NCBI RefSeq assembly: GCF_000019705.1
Contig: NC_011244.1
Location: 372,001 to 436,000 of the forward strand
Length of the DNA stretch: 64,000 nt
Direction of reading: 5' to 3'
From: Borrelia recurrentis A1
Lineage (GTDB): Bacteria; Spirochaetota; Spirochaetia; Borreliales; Borreliaceae
Notes under the pieces: model-generated
What the model was told of the DNA's origin: nothing
The model's database searches: none
Seen by the model: the letters and a program-made list of their open reading frames with translations, nothing else
Translations under genes and position numbers: made by a program
Shown here: positions 18,976 to 28,311 of the stretch, one piece after another
Layout: every line of letters begins with the position of its first letter
Position numbering within the stretch: position 1 is the first letter of the stretch

Positions 18976-20109
18976 TTGATTATCATTCCTATAGCTAGTG
19001 GAAAAGGAGGAGTTGGTAAATCTCTTTTTTCAACAAATATTGCAATTTGTCTTGCAAATGAAGGGAAAAAAGTATTACTTGTAGACCTTGACCTGGGTGG
19101 TTCCAATTTACACTCTATGCTTAATATTATACCCAAAAAAAGCATCGGAACATTTCTCAAAACACAAATTCCCTTTCAAGACATCATCCTTGAATCAGGA
19201 ATAAAAAATTTAAATTTTATAGCAGGAGACTCAGATATACCAGAACTTGCAAATATAGCTATCTTTCAAAAGAAAAAAATAATAAAAAATTTAAAAAATC
19301 AAAATTACGACTATCTAATAATTGATCTTGGAGCTGGAACAGCATTTAATACAATAGATTTTTTTTTAATGTCAAACAGAGGAGTAATAGTAACAATTCC
19401 AACAGTAACAGCAACAATGAATGCCTATTTATTCTTAAAAAACGCAATCTTTAGACTAATATCAAAAATATTTACAAAAGAAACAAAAGCATACAAAATA
19501 GTATCCAATATAAGAAAAGATTCTACAGATTTACAAAAAATATACATACCAAATCTTCTACTTAAAATAGAGGAACATGATCCTGAAAATTATGCAAAGT
19601 TTATGCAAATATTCGCACAATTTAGTCCCTTCATTATATTTAACATGTTAAACAAACCTGAGGATATTATTAAAACTGAAAAAATACTAAAGTCGGCTAA
19701 AAATTATTTAAATATAAATTTACAAAGTATAGGCTCAATTTATAAAGATGAACTTGTTGATCAAGCATTAAATCACAAAATACCAATAACTATTTATAAA
19801 CCAACAAGTTTAATTTCAAAAAGCATAAAAAAAATAGCTAAAAGATTAATTGAACTTGAAGATGTAATAAACGATGTAGAGCTTTTAAATGAAGATGACT
19901 TAAATGCAAGCTACTATTTTGTAATAAAAGAAGCACAAGACGAATATTTAGAAAAGTACGCATATCTTGAATCATTATTGATGAATAAAACAATAGACAA
20001 CAATGCAATAATTGATATAATCAAATCTCAACAAAAAGAAATTGCAACACTTAGAAAACAAAATATAATGTTTAAAAAAAAATTATTTACAAAATTAAAA
20101 AAAGACTAA
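18976..20109 (+). CDS. MinD/FlhG-type P-loop ATPase
   Basis: A deviant-Walker ParA/MinD-family ATPase of 377 residues. The deviant P-loop ASGKGGVGKS is at residues 7-16, followed by VLLVDLDLGGSNLHSML (switch I region) and YDYLIIDLGAGTAFNTIDFF (Walker B/switch II). The family includes MinD, FlhG/YlxH and ParA, which position cell-division, flagellar or chromosomal cargo. The C-terminal ~90 residues are an extra charged helical tail (EIATLRKQN..) not found in short MinD proteins. The start is TTG 18976, with GGAG six bases upstream. No MinC, MinE or FlhF gene is adjacent, so the cargo is unknown. B31 counterpart BB_0361. Confidence 0.85.
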   Translation: MIIIPIASGKGGVGKSLFSTNIAICLANEGKKVLLVDLDLGGSNLHSMLNIIPKKSIGTFLKTQIPFQDIILESGIKNLNFIAGDSDIPELANIAIFQKKKIIKNLKNQNYDYLIIDLGAGTAFNTIDFFLMSNRGVIVTIPTVTATMNAYLFLKNAIFRLISKIFTKETKAYKIVSNIRKDSTDLQKIYIPNLLLKIEEHDPENYAKFMQIFAQFSPFIIFNMLNKPEDIIKTEKILKSAKNYLNINLQSIGSIYKDELVDQALNHKIPITIYKPTSLISKSIKKIAKRLIELEDVINDVELLNEDDLNASYYFVIKEAQDEYLEKYAYLESLLMNKTIDNNAIIDIIKSQQKEIATLRKQNIMFKKKLFTKLKKD

Positions 20110-20119
20110 GGAGACAGAA

Positions 20120-21073
20120 ATGCCAAATTATATAAATTATCCTAGCTGGTTGCATCCCGAAATAATTAAAGGAATTCCAATTACATGGTATAGCCTATCT
20201 TATATCATCATTATAATAATTTCTTATAAATTTATCTGGTATCAAATCAGGACTGACAAACTTGATATAGACAAAAATGATTATGAGCAATTAATGTTTT
20301 CCATCGTCATGGGCGCAATCATTGGAGGAAGATTAGCATCTACTTTAATTTATGATAAAAGTGGTATTTATTATACACACCCATGGATGATTTTTTTACC
20401 ATTTGACCAAAACTGGAATTTTACAGGCTTTAGAGGAATGGCAATACACGGAGGATTTTTTGGAGTCATTATTGCACCGTTAATAATGATAAACACAAAA
20501 CTTAAAAACACGAATGTAAAAAAATATTTTAAAAAAATAACAGATTATGGTGCAATAGCTTTCTCTTTAGGATATATACTTGGAAGACTTGCTAATTTTG
20601 CAAATGCAGAACTTTATGGAAGACCAATGAAAGGTGGTGTAATCTTTCCAAATGCAGAACCTTTTAAAATAAGCCAAAATGGAGTCAAAGAATTCGCAGA
20701 ATCGGTTGGCCTTGAAATATTACCTCATGATTTATTTATTAATTTACCAAGAATCCCATCCCAACTCATAGAAGGATTGTTCGAAGGACCTGTAATCTTT
20801 TTATTATTATGGTTCATATTTAGAAAAATAAAAAAATATGATGGCTTTATCTTTGGTGTATACATAATACTTTATGGAACATTTAGATTTTTAATTGAAT
20901 ACCTAAGAGAGCCTGATAAAGAAATAGGATTTATTATAACTTACAGAAAACCTGAAAGCATGTTGGACTTTTCATTTTTAAATATATCAATGGGCCAAAT
21001 ATTTTCGTCAATTTTAATATTAGCAGGAATAATCTGGCTTATATGGACTAAAAAACAAGCTCAAAAAAACTAA
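20120..21073 (+). CDS. lgt: Prolipoprotein diacylglyceryl transferase
   Basis: Lgt transfers diacylglycerol from phosphatidylglycerol to the lipobox cysteine of prolipoproteins, the first step of lipoprotein maturation, which is central in Borrelia. 317 residues with about seven membrane helices; IPITWYSLSYI at the N-terminus and the diagnostic RGMAIHGGFFGVIIAP (about 106-121) carry the conserved Arg and His; LGRLANFANAELYGRP (about 155-170) is the Lgt signature. ATG 20120 follows AAGGAGA. It is transcribed with the MinD-like gene 10 bp upstream. B31 counterpart BB_0362. Confidence 0.95.
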   Translation: MPNYINYPSWLHPEIIKGIPITWYSLSYIIIIIISYKFIWYQIRTDKLDIDKNDYEQLMFSIVMGAIIGGRLASTLIYDKSGIYYTHPWMIFLPFDQNWNFTGFRGMAIHGGFFGVIIAPLIMINTKLKNTNVKKYFKKITDYGAIAFSLGYILGRLANFANAELYGRPMKGGVIFPNAEPFKISQNGVKEFAESVGLEILPHDLFINLPRIPSQLIEGLFEGPVIFLLLWFIFRKIKKYDGFIFGVYIILYGTFRFLIEYLREPDKEIGFIITYRKPESMLDFSFLNISMGQIFSSILILAGIIWLIWTKKQAQKN

Positions 21074-21130
21074 ATAAATCAACAAAAACATAGATTTATA
21101 TAAAAAATAAGATAGATTTATTTAAGTAAG

Positions 21131-23128
21131 ATGAGGAATAAAAATCCAAATGCAATCGTAATATCTGAAAAAGCTGTTAGTGATAAAGATGTTATAAAAA
21201 TAAAATCTATTTTTACAATATCTCAAATAATAGAATCTAGAAAAAATGTCTCAAGTTCATATATCAAACAAAGCAATATTAAATTTGCCGTTATTTATAA
21301 TCATAAAAGACCAATAGATTTTTCAATAAATATAGCAAATGACTTAAAAAGTATTAATAACGTTCATTCAATTATCATAAACAATGAATATATAGATGAA
21401 TCGATTTATAGACCAAATTACATAGAAATATTACAAAGCATACAAGAACTGAGTGAAAAAAATAAACTAATACAACAGAAAAAATTTTATTATGATAATA
21501 AAAATGCCAATCTTGATTTTTTCTTAAACTTATCTGAACTTATTCAAGAAATAGTCATTATCACAAACACTGAAAATGACATCATTTATATCAATGAAAA
21601 AGGCAGTAAAGAACTTGAATTACCAATAAAGATTAAAGGTAAAACAAACAAAATAAGTGATATCGATATAATAGATTTTGAAAAAGAAACTAAAATAGAT
21701 TTAAGTTATAATATAGATGATATTCCTGAATTTAAAAATATACTGATAACTGATTGTCTTTTAAAGGGAAAAAATAACAAAAAATTAACCGTCGATCTAT
21801 TTATAAGTACAATTGCTCAAAATAACATTGATAAATTAATTACAATAAAAGATGTATCTGATTTAAAATCTAAACACAATATTCCGCACTTCGAAGTCAT
21901 CGATCAAGAAACTGACTTATATAATATTAAAGAACTTGAAAAGTTATTGATCAACCAAATTGATTATTCTTCTAAAAAAACATATCTATTTGATTTGGAT
22001 TTACACATAAATACAGAATATGAATATAAAGGCAATAGGGATCACATAGACGTAAAAATACTTAAAAAAATTACTTCTAGAATAATGTCATTCTATTCAG
22101 AATATATATTTAAATTAAAAGACAATAATTTAATAGTTATTATATCCACAAGTGGAGGAGAACAAAGAGTAATTTCAATTGCAGAAGAAATAAAAAAAAC
22201 TATCTCTAGAGAACTTAAAAAAGAAGGTCTCATAATACTTAAATTTAATATAGGCATAATAGAAGTAAACTTAAAAGAAGATATAGAAACAAAAATTTCA
22301 AAATTAAAAATAGCAACAAAAATATCTGATGAATACAAAGATTCCATGCCTATTTTATATAAAGATGAATTACCAGAAACAATAATTATTAAAAATCAAA
22401 ATAAAATATTTGAATACATAATAAAAGCAATAAAAAATGATTTCTTTAGTCTATACTACCAAAAAATTACCCCTCTCAAAAAAGATTTAACACCTAAAAT
22501 TGAAATATTAACAAGACTTTTTGATTACACAGGAACACCAATTCCAAACAATCATGTCTTTGGTTTAATAGATAAATATAATTTAACCGTAGAAGTAGAT
22601 AAATTAGTAGTTACTAAAGCATTAAGAGAATATACAAACTTTGTAACAAAAAATGGTGTTCATATCTTTTCAATCAATATTTCACCATATTCACTTAAAT
22701 CCAAAAACTTCAGAATCTTTTTAAAAGAAACCCTTCTACAAAGTCATGTCTCACTTCAAAATATATGCCTAGAAATAACAGAAACTGGCATTGTAGAAAA
22801 TTTCGAATTAATCAACACATATTTCAATGAACTTAAAACTTTTGGAATTAAACTTGCACTTGATGATTTTGGAAGTGGATATACATCTCTTTCATACATC
22901 AAAATTTTACCAATAGACATCATCAAAATAGATGGTTCTTTTATTCAAGTAATAAATTCTAGTCAAATAGATCTTGTAATAATAAAATCAATAAAAGAAA
23001 TTGCTGATACAAAACAAATAAAAATTATCGCTGAATTCGTGTCTAATGAAGAAATTTTTAAAAAGATTAGTGAAATAGGAATAGATTATGGTCAAGGATT
23101 TTTATGGCATAAGCCAGAACCAATATAA
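21131..23128 (+). CDS. pdeA: Cyclic-di-GMP phosphodiesterase PdeA (EAL domain)
   Basis: A 665-residue protein that by homology hydrolyses c-di-GMP to pGpG; B31 PdeA (BB_0363) has been shown to do so and affects motility and mouse infection. Domain order: an N-terminal receiver-like region (about 1-110), a PAS-like region (about 130-240), a GGDEF-like region without a GGDEF motif (about 265-400) and an EAL domain (about 425-660). The EAL motif reads EILTRL; the other catalytic segments are intact: ICLEITETG, LDDFGSGYTSLSYIK, IDIIKIDGSFI, AEFVSNEE and DYGQGFLWHKP. No receiver phosphorylation pocket is obvious. The ribosome binding site before ATG 21131 is weak. Confidence 0.9.
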   Translation: MRNKNPNAIVISEKAVSDKDVIKIKSIFTISQIIESRKNVSSSYIKQSNIKFAVIYNHKRPIDFSINIANDLKSINNVHSIIINNEYIDESIYRPNYIEILQSIQELSEKNKLIQQKKFYYDNKNANLDFFLNLSELIQEIVIITNTENDIIYINEKGSKELELPIKIKGKTNKISDIDIIDFEKETKIDLSYNIDDIPEFKNILITDCLLKGKNNKKLTVDLFISTIAQNNIDKLITIKDVSDLKSKHNIPHFEVIDQETDLYNIKELEKLLINQIDYSSKKTYLFDLDLHINTEYEYKGNRDHIDVKILKKITSRIMSFYSEYIFKLKDNNLIVIISTSGGEQRVISIAEEIKKTISRELKKEGLIILKFNIGIIEVNLKEDIETKISKLKIATKISDEYKDSMPILYKDELPETIIIKNQNKIFEYIIKAIKNDFFSLYYQKITPLKKDLTPKIEILTRLFDYTGTPIPNNHVFGLIDKYNLTVEVDKLVVTKALREYTNFVTKNGVHIFSINISPYSLKSKNFRIFLKETLLQSHVSLQNICLEITETGIVENFELINTYFNELKTFGIKLALDDFGSGYTSLSYIKILPIDIIKIDGSFIQVINSSQIDLVIIKSIKEIADTKQIKIIAEFVSNEEIFKKISEIGIDYGQGFLWHKPEPI

Positions 23129-23228
23129 AAATACATAAATTTTTATACATCAAAAGATTTAAAGTTACATCACAAACATTATTAGGCTGACAAAATAATT
23201 AATATATAACAAATTACAAGTGCTAGAA

Positions 23229-23237
23229 TGTTATAAT
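23229..23237 (+). promoter_or_regulatory. Extended -10 promoter of the M18 aminopeptidase gene
   Basis: TGTTATAAT combines a TG element with a perfect TATAAT (23232-23237), 23 bp before the start codon and directly upstream of a strong AGAGGAGG site. No good -35 is seen. It lies in the short gap where B31 carries two further genes. Confidence 0.5.
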
Positions 23238-23260
23238 AAGTAATTAAGAGGAGGAATTTT

Positions 23261-24634
23261 ATGACTAAACAAAATCCTTGGCTGTCATTAAACGAAGAAA
23301 AGAAAAACAATATATTAGAATTTGCTCACAAATACAAGAAATTCTTAAATACAGTAAAAACAGAACGAGAAGCTACCAACTATGCCATACAAAAAGCAAA
23401 AGAAAAAGGTTTCATCAGCGCCTGCCAAAAAAAAGAACTTCAAGCTGGAGACAAAATTTTCTACACATCTCGCAACAAAAACATAGCTCTTGTATTTATA
23501 GGAAGAGAACCTATTGAAAATGGAATGCATTTTATTGTCTCACACACAGATTCACCAAGACTTGATGCTAAACCATCACCAATTAGTCAAGAAAATGAAT
23601 TTACAATGATGAAAACAAATTATTATGGTGGCATCAAAAAATATCAATGGCTATCTACCCCCCTATCAATAAGAGGAATAATATTTTTACACAATGGAAA
23701 ACAAGTAGAAATTAGCATTGGTGACAATAATGATGATCCTGTATTTGTAATTCCCGACATATTACCACACCTTGATAGAAAAGTTCAAAGAGACAAAAAA
23801 GCTGATGATATTATTGAAGGAGAAAATCTAAGAATCATAATTGGAAGTCTACCTATTGAGTCTAGAGAGAAAGAAAAAGTAAAATTTGCTACTCTTACAT
23901 TATTAAAAGAAAAATACAATATATCAGAAGAAGACTTTGTTTCAGCAGAAATAGAAATAGTACCAGCAGGAGAAGCAAAAGATGTAGGAATTGACAGAGC
24001 ACTCATTGGAGCTTATGGACAAGACGATAGAGTTTGTGCCTATACATCACTAGAAGCTATCCTAAATTTAGAAGAAACACCAAATAAAACCGCTATATGT
24101 TTCTTGGTAGATAAAGAAGAGATTGGCTCAACTGGCTCAACTGGTTTGCAATCAAGATATCTTGAATATTTTGTATCAGATATAATATTTAAACTAAAAC
24201 AAAAAGAATATAATAACCTTATTGTACACAAAGCATTATGGAACTCAAAAAGCATCTCCGCAGATGTTTGCGGTGCAATAAATCCTCTATTTAAAGTACA
24301 TGATGAACAAAACGCACCAAAGCTAGGATATGGAATACCTATAATGAAATACACAGGTCATGGAGGTAAAATTATGGCCAGTGATGCTGATGCTGAACTT
24401 GTATTTTATATTAGAAATTTATTAGATAAAAACAATATAGCTTGGCAAGTAGCAACACTTGGAAAAGTAGAAGAAGGAGGAGGAGGAACTGTAGCAAAAT
24501 TCCTAGCACACTATGGAATTAGAACAATAGACATGGGACCTGGAGTTATTAGCATGCATTCACCATTTGAAATAACCTCTAAATTTGACATATATACTGC
24601 TTATATGGCTTATAAAGCATTCTTTAAAGGATGA
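23261..24634 (+). CDS. M18-family zinc aminopeptidase (aminopeptidase I type)
   Basis: A 457-residue M18 metallo-aminopeptidase, probably a cytoplasmic dodecamer that removes N-terminal, preferably acidic or neutral residues. This suits a peptide-scavenging organism. Metal and catalytic motifs are complete: SHTDSPRLDAKP (near 91), GAYGQDDRVCAYTSLEA, LVDKEEIGSTGSTGLQSR, YTGHGGKIMASDADAEL and the terminal ISMHSPFE. An internal GSTGST looks like a tandem 9-bp duplication but falls where the family has a similar loop. ATG 23261 follows AGAGGAGG. The stop lies 4 bp before the EIIB-like gene. B31 counterpart BB_0366. Confidence 0.93.
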   Translation: MTKQNPWLSLNEEKKNNILEFAHKYKKFLNTVKTEREATNYAIQKAKEKGFISACQKKELQAGDKIFYTSRNKNIALVFIGREPIENGMHFIVSHTDSPRLDAKPSPISQENEFTMMKTNYYGGIKKYQWLSTPLSIRGIIFLHNGKQVEISIGDNNDDPVFVIPDILPHLDRKVQRDKKADDIIEGENLRIIIGSLPIESREKEKVKFATLTLLKEKYNISEEDFVSAEIEIVPAGEAKDVGIDRALIGAYGQDDRVCAYTSLEAILNLEETPNKTAICFLVDKEEIGSTGSTGLQSRYLEYFVSDIIFKLKQKEYNNLIVHKALWNSKSISADVCGAINPLFKVHDEQNAPKLGYGIPIMKYTGHGGKIMASDADAELVFYIRNLLDKNNIAWQVATLGKVEEGGGGTVAKFLAHYGIRTIDMGPGVISMHSPFEITSKFDIYTAYMAYKAFFKG

Positions 24635-24638
24635 CAAA

Positions 24639-24902
24639 ATGCATAAAGAAACAATAGAAACATCAGAACATATTTTAGAATGCTTTGGGGGAATTACAAA
24701 CATAAAACAAGTAGTTAAAGATTTAACTAGAATAAAAATATTAGTTGACAGTAATTCTTTAGTTAAAAGAGAAAACTTAACAAAAAATAAAAATATCATA
24801 GGGGCAATTAAGTCAAACGAAGTTACAGAAATCGTAATGAATTTTGCAATAATTGACGATGTTTACACCAACATAATATATATGATAAATAAAAAAAAAT
24901 AA
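24639..24902 (+). CDS. PTS EIIB-like protein lacking the phosphorylated cysteine
   Basis: An 87-residue single-domain protein that follows the glucose-type PTS EIIB pattern: HILECFGGITNIKQV corresponds to 'iL..lGGkeNI..v', and VVKDLTRIKI to the active-site loop '..C.TRLR..'. The phosphorylated Cys is replaced by Asp (K-D-L-T-R). The rest of the fold (Val/Asp-rich strand, then GAIKSNEVTEIVMNF) also aligns. Without the Cys it cannot relay phosphate, so it may be a regulator or a remnant. ATG 24639 has AAAGGA upstream and is nearly coupled to the aminopeptidase; an in-frame extension from 24585 lies inside that gene and is unlikely. B31 counterpart BB_0367. Confidence 0.65.
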   Translation: MHKETIETSEHILECFGGITNIKQVVKDLTRIKILVDSNSLVKRENLTKNKNIIGAIKSNEVTEIVMNFAIIDDVYTNIIYMINKKK

Positions 24903-24904
24903 TA

Positions 24905-24922
24905 GACCCAACTATTTGGGTC
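24905..24922. terminator. Bidirectional intrinsic terminator
   Basis: A perfect 7-bp hairpin GACCCAA-CTAT-TTGGGTC fills the whole gap between the stops of the EIIB-like gene (plus) and gpsA (minus). For minus-strand transcripts it is followed by TATTATTTTTTTTT, a strong U-tract; for plus-strand transcripts the following run is AAAATTTAAAATTTTTT. Confidence 0.75.
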
Positions 24923-25975
24923 CTAAAATTTAAAATTTTTTATATAATCAATAACTGCTTCTGGTTTTAATTCTTTATTTAAAATCTTATACACTATCAT
25001 TGCCAAGTTTTGAAAATCTGAACTAATACCTAAAAATTTAAAAAGCAAAGCAACTTCCCTAGCAGCAACCAATCCTTCAGGTAAATAACCAATTTTATTA
25101 ATGTTACTTATTAGATCATCTATATCTCTAAAATCCTCCAAAATATTTTTGCCAACGATTTCACGACCAAATCTTCTATTTCTTCCAAAAATACTTCTAC
25201 ATGTAACATCTAAATCTCCAGAACCAGCTAAAAACAAAAATGTTTCCTCATTACAAGATCCAAGCTTAAATGCAATATTTTTCATGTCATTTAAAGAAAC
25301 AGAAAATAAAAAAGACTCTGTATTATTGCCTATCAAATTTGGATCTTTAATTTTACATTCATCCAAAATTCCAAATGCAATGGCAAATATATTTTTTAAA
25401 GCTGATGCCACCTGAACACCAAGAATATCATAACTATAAAACATAGAAATAGAAGTACCACTAAATAAATTAATAAATTCAAAAGCATTGGCTCTATTCC
25501 TACTAGCAGCAACAAGTCCCGTAATAATTCCAAGTCCAACTTCCTCAGCATGACTTGGTCCTGCAATATAAGTAATTTCATCCTTATATTCTCTTAAAAC
25601 ACCTTCTGCAACCTCTATAATAGTACAAGGTTTATCATCAATTGTTATAAAACCTTTTGTTAATATTGCCAGCTTAAACTTTTTAGTAGTAAGCACACTT
25701 TTCAATTTATTTAAAACATTCAAAGTATAAAGAGAAGGGGTTACAACAAAAATATAATCAGATTGATTTACAATATCAAGTAAATCAGAACTTGCAATCA
25801 AATTATCTGGCAATTTAATACCTTTTAAATACTTAGTATTCTCATGGCTATTATTAATACTCTCTCTAACATCTTCTTCAAAAGACCATATTAAAACAGG
25901 ATCCTTAAACTTATCTGCCAAAACTTTAGCAACAGCAGTACCCCAAGCCCCTGCTCCCACAATAGATATTTTCAT
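24923..25975 (-). CDS. gpsA: Glycerol-3-phosphate dehydrogenase [NAD(P)+]
   Basis: GpsA interconverts dihydroxyacetone phosphate and sn-glycerol 3-phosphate, feeding phospholipid and lipoprotein synthesis and NAD redox balance. The 350-residue protein has the N-terminal dinucleotide fold VGAGAWGTAVAKVLAD (5-20), the segment LTKGFITID, the substrate motif AGPSHAEEV (about 138-147) and GSGDLDVTCRSIFGRNRRFG (about 253). The catalytic Lys is in ALKNIFAIAFG. Start ATG 25975 has AAGGAGG. It is the last gene of the tRNA-synthetase/clpA-like unit and ends at the terminator hairpin. B31 counterpart BB_0368. Confidence 0.96.
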   Translation of the reverse strand: MKISIVGAGAWGTAVAKVLADKFKDPVLIWSFEEDVRESINNSHENTKYLKGIKLPDNLIASSDLLDIVNQSDYIFVVTPSLYTLNVLNKLKSVLTTKKFKLAILTKGFITIDDKPCTIIEVAEGVLREYKDEITYIAGPSHAEEVGLGIITGLVAASRNRANAFEFINLFSGTSISMFYSYDILGVQVASALKNIFAIAFGILDECKIKDPNLIGNNTESFLFSVSLNDMKNIAFKLGSCNEETFLFLAGSGDLDVTCRSIFGRNRRFGREIVGKNILEDFRDIDDLISNINKIGYLPEGLVAAREVALLFKFLGISSDFQNLAMIVYKILNKELKPEAVIDYIKNFKF

Positions 25976-25999
25976 ATATACCTCCTTATAACCATAAAA

Positions 26000-28311
26000 T
26001 TATAATAACTCATATTTAATCGTCTCGTCTAGAAAAATTCTAATCTTATCATTTTCTTTAAATTTTTTCAAAATCAAATCATCAATCAACAAACTTCCAA
26101 TTTCTTTAATCACAATTTTACGAATACCCCTAATTCCAAGCCCATTCTCATAAATATGTTTTTGAAAATAACCAATAACAGCCTCTTCAAAAAAAAGATC
26201 GATTTTTTCATTTTTTAGTATTTTAACAAAATTATTCACCTCTTCAATAATCACCCTTGTAAAATCACTCTTACTTACAGGTCTAAAGAAAAAAACATGA
26301 TCTACTAAGTCTAGAAGTTTATTAGAAAAACGTTTTTCTAATAAACTTCTGATATCAACAGTTTCATTTTTAAATCCAATAATACCATCAAGTTCTCTAT
26401 ATTCTATATTAATATCTATAATTATAATGCTACCTGACAAACTGACACTTCTACCAAAATTATCAAAAAGTCTACCTGTATTAAATCCTTCAAAAAAAAA
26501 TCTATAACTCTCTTAGAAGACTTATCAAAATCTGACAAAACAATAATTGAATTTAAAGACTCATTTAAAAATTTAAAGAATTTAGTAGGTTCATCATAAG
26601 CTTCAGAACCATATACTGGTCCTATCAATCGATTAATACCATCAAAATCACAATATTCACTCATTCCCAAAGTAAGTTTAGGCATATTAAGTTCTTCTGA
26701 TAAAACACACGCAAGTTTATTCTTATCTACATCAGAAGATCCAATTAAAATGAAAATACCAAGAGTACTATTTTTAAAGAAAAATTTAATTCTTAAAAGC
26801 TTAATATGCAAAAGTAATTCGGATAAAATACTCTCATCAATTATCATACTTGTTCTTATCTTATGTTCCAAATTCATTAGTAAATCTTGATCATAATCAT
26901 CAAAATTAAAAATACTGGTTCCAACCATATACTTAACAAAATCTCTAACATCATCACCTGTTATAACTTTTTTATTACCCTCAAGTTTAAATTTAGAGCC
27001 AAGACCATCTAATAGATAAAAAGCTTTATCGGGCAAAGCTCTATCTTTTATGTATTTAGACATAGTAATTGCAACCCATATAGCTTCATCTGTATACTCA
27101 ACATGATGATGTTTTTCATATTGTTCCTTAGCCCCTTTCAAAATATGATAAGTATCCTCTAAACTTGGTTCTTTAAGTTCAACAACATGAAATCTTCTTA
27201 GTAAAGCTTTGTCTTTCAAAAAAAATTTTTTATATTCATTTTTGGTAGTAGCCCCAATAAATTTTATTTTACCCAATGTTAATATAGGTTTTAATAAATT
27301 TGAAACATCTATGTTACTAAAAGATGTAGCACCAGCTCCAACTATCATATGAATCTCATCTATAAAAAGAATTACTTTTTTTTTAAAATGCAAAAAATCT
27401 AAGAGTTTGTTAACCCTATTTTCAAGATCTCCCCTATACCTAGTCCCAGATATAAGTCTTCCAATATCAAGAGAATAAACTTCACAATCAATCAATTCAT
27501 GAGGCACCTGACCTTCTCTTATAATATAAGCAAGTCCTTGAAGCAATATTGTCTTTCCAACCCCAGGCTCTCTAAATACAATTGGATTACTTTTATGTTT
27601 ACGAAGCATTATTTGAATTAATGTATATAATTCTTTTTTGCGACCAATCAAAGGATTTGTAGCTAAATTGGGATCCAAATTATCAATAACATTAACTAAG
27701 AAATCATCAACCAAATTGTTCTCATCCAATGAATCATCATCTTGTTCTAATTTAAAATAATCTTCCTCAAAAATATTTAAACCTCCATATTTATCTATCC
27801 CTTTATTAAAAAGATCATTTGTAAGCAATTTTTCATTTTTAAGAAAACCTAAATCTAAATTTGAACCTAAATAGTCATAAATCTCTATTATTTTGTCAAA
27901 TATATCTAAACTAAAACCCGATTTTAATAAAGCATCTAAAATTGTATTTTTTCTTTTCCTAATTAATACCCATAACAAATCTTTCTCTTGTAATACATAA
28001 GGTTTTTTATAATAAAAAATAGTATCGATTATTTTTTGATATAAATCATTAATTTTAAAAAAATAATCATAAAAATCAGCATTTCTTATAGGAAGTTTTG
28101 TAAAAAATTCTTCTAAAATTTTATTAAAACTATAAAAATCAAGTGCACATAAACTAAGCAATTCTCTAATTTCATCATCACTAATTAAACTATAAAAGAT
28201 ATGTTCTTCGGTAAAAAAAAGATGTTTACGTTCCACAAAAAACAGAAACGATTTAAAAAACAAATGATTTAAAGCTCTTCTGTTATACATGAAACACCAA
28301 TTATAAAACAA
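26000..28311 (-). pseudogene. clpA: Frameshifted ClpA-like AAA+ chaperone
   Basis: Two overlapping frames (26422-28311, 629 aa; 26000-26440, 146 aa) together make one ClpA-type unfoldase of about 770 residues. They are separated by a frameshift at a run of nine A on the plus strand (26492-26500); ten would restore the continuous reading VIDFFFEGFNTGRLFDNFGR. ClpA hexamers unfold substrates for ClpP. Domain 1 has Walker B FIDEIHMIVGAGA and the Arg-finger region ALLRRFHVVELKEPS, but its Walker A reads REPGVGKT instead of GEPGVGKT. Domain 2 has SSDVDKNK for Walker A and VLSDFDKS for Walker B, so it cannot be a normal ATPase. Either this is decay or a sequencing indel on a diverged gene. The start is TTG 28311 (overlapping tyrS) or ATG 28290. 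B31 counterpart BB_0369. Confidence 0.75.

Noticed and set aside
24122-24142. Apparent 9-bp tandem duplication in the aminopeptidase gene encoding GSTGST
   Set aside because: M18 enzymes have a similar Gly/Ser/Thr loop right after the EE-G motif, so it is probably normal sequence.
24585-24638. Extended N-terminus for the EIIB-like protein
   Set aside because: The extra 18 codons lie inside the aminopeptidase gene; ATG 24639 has its own AAAGGA site.
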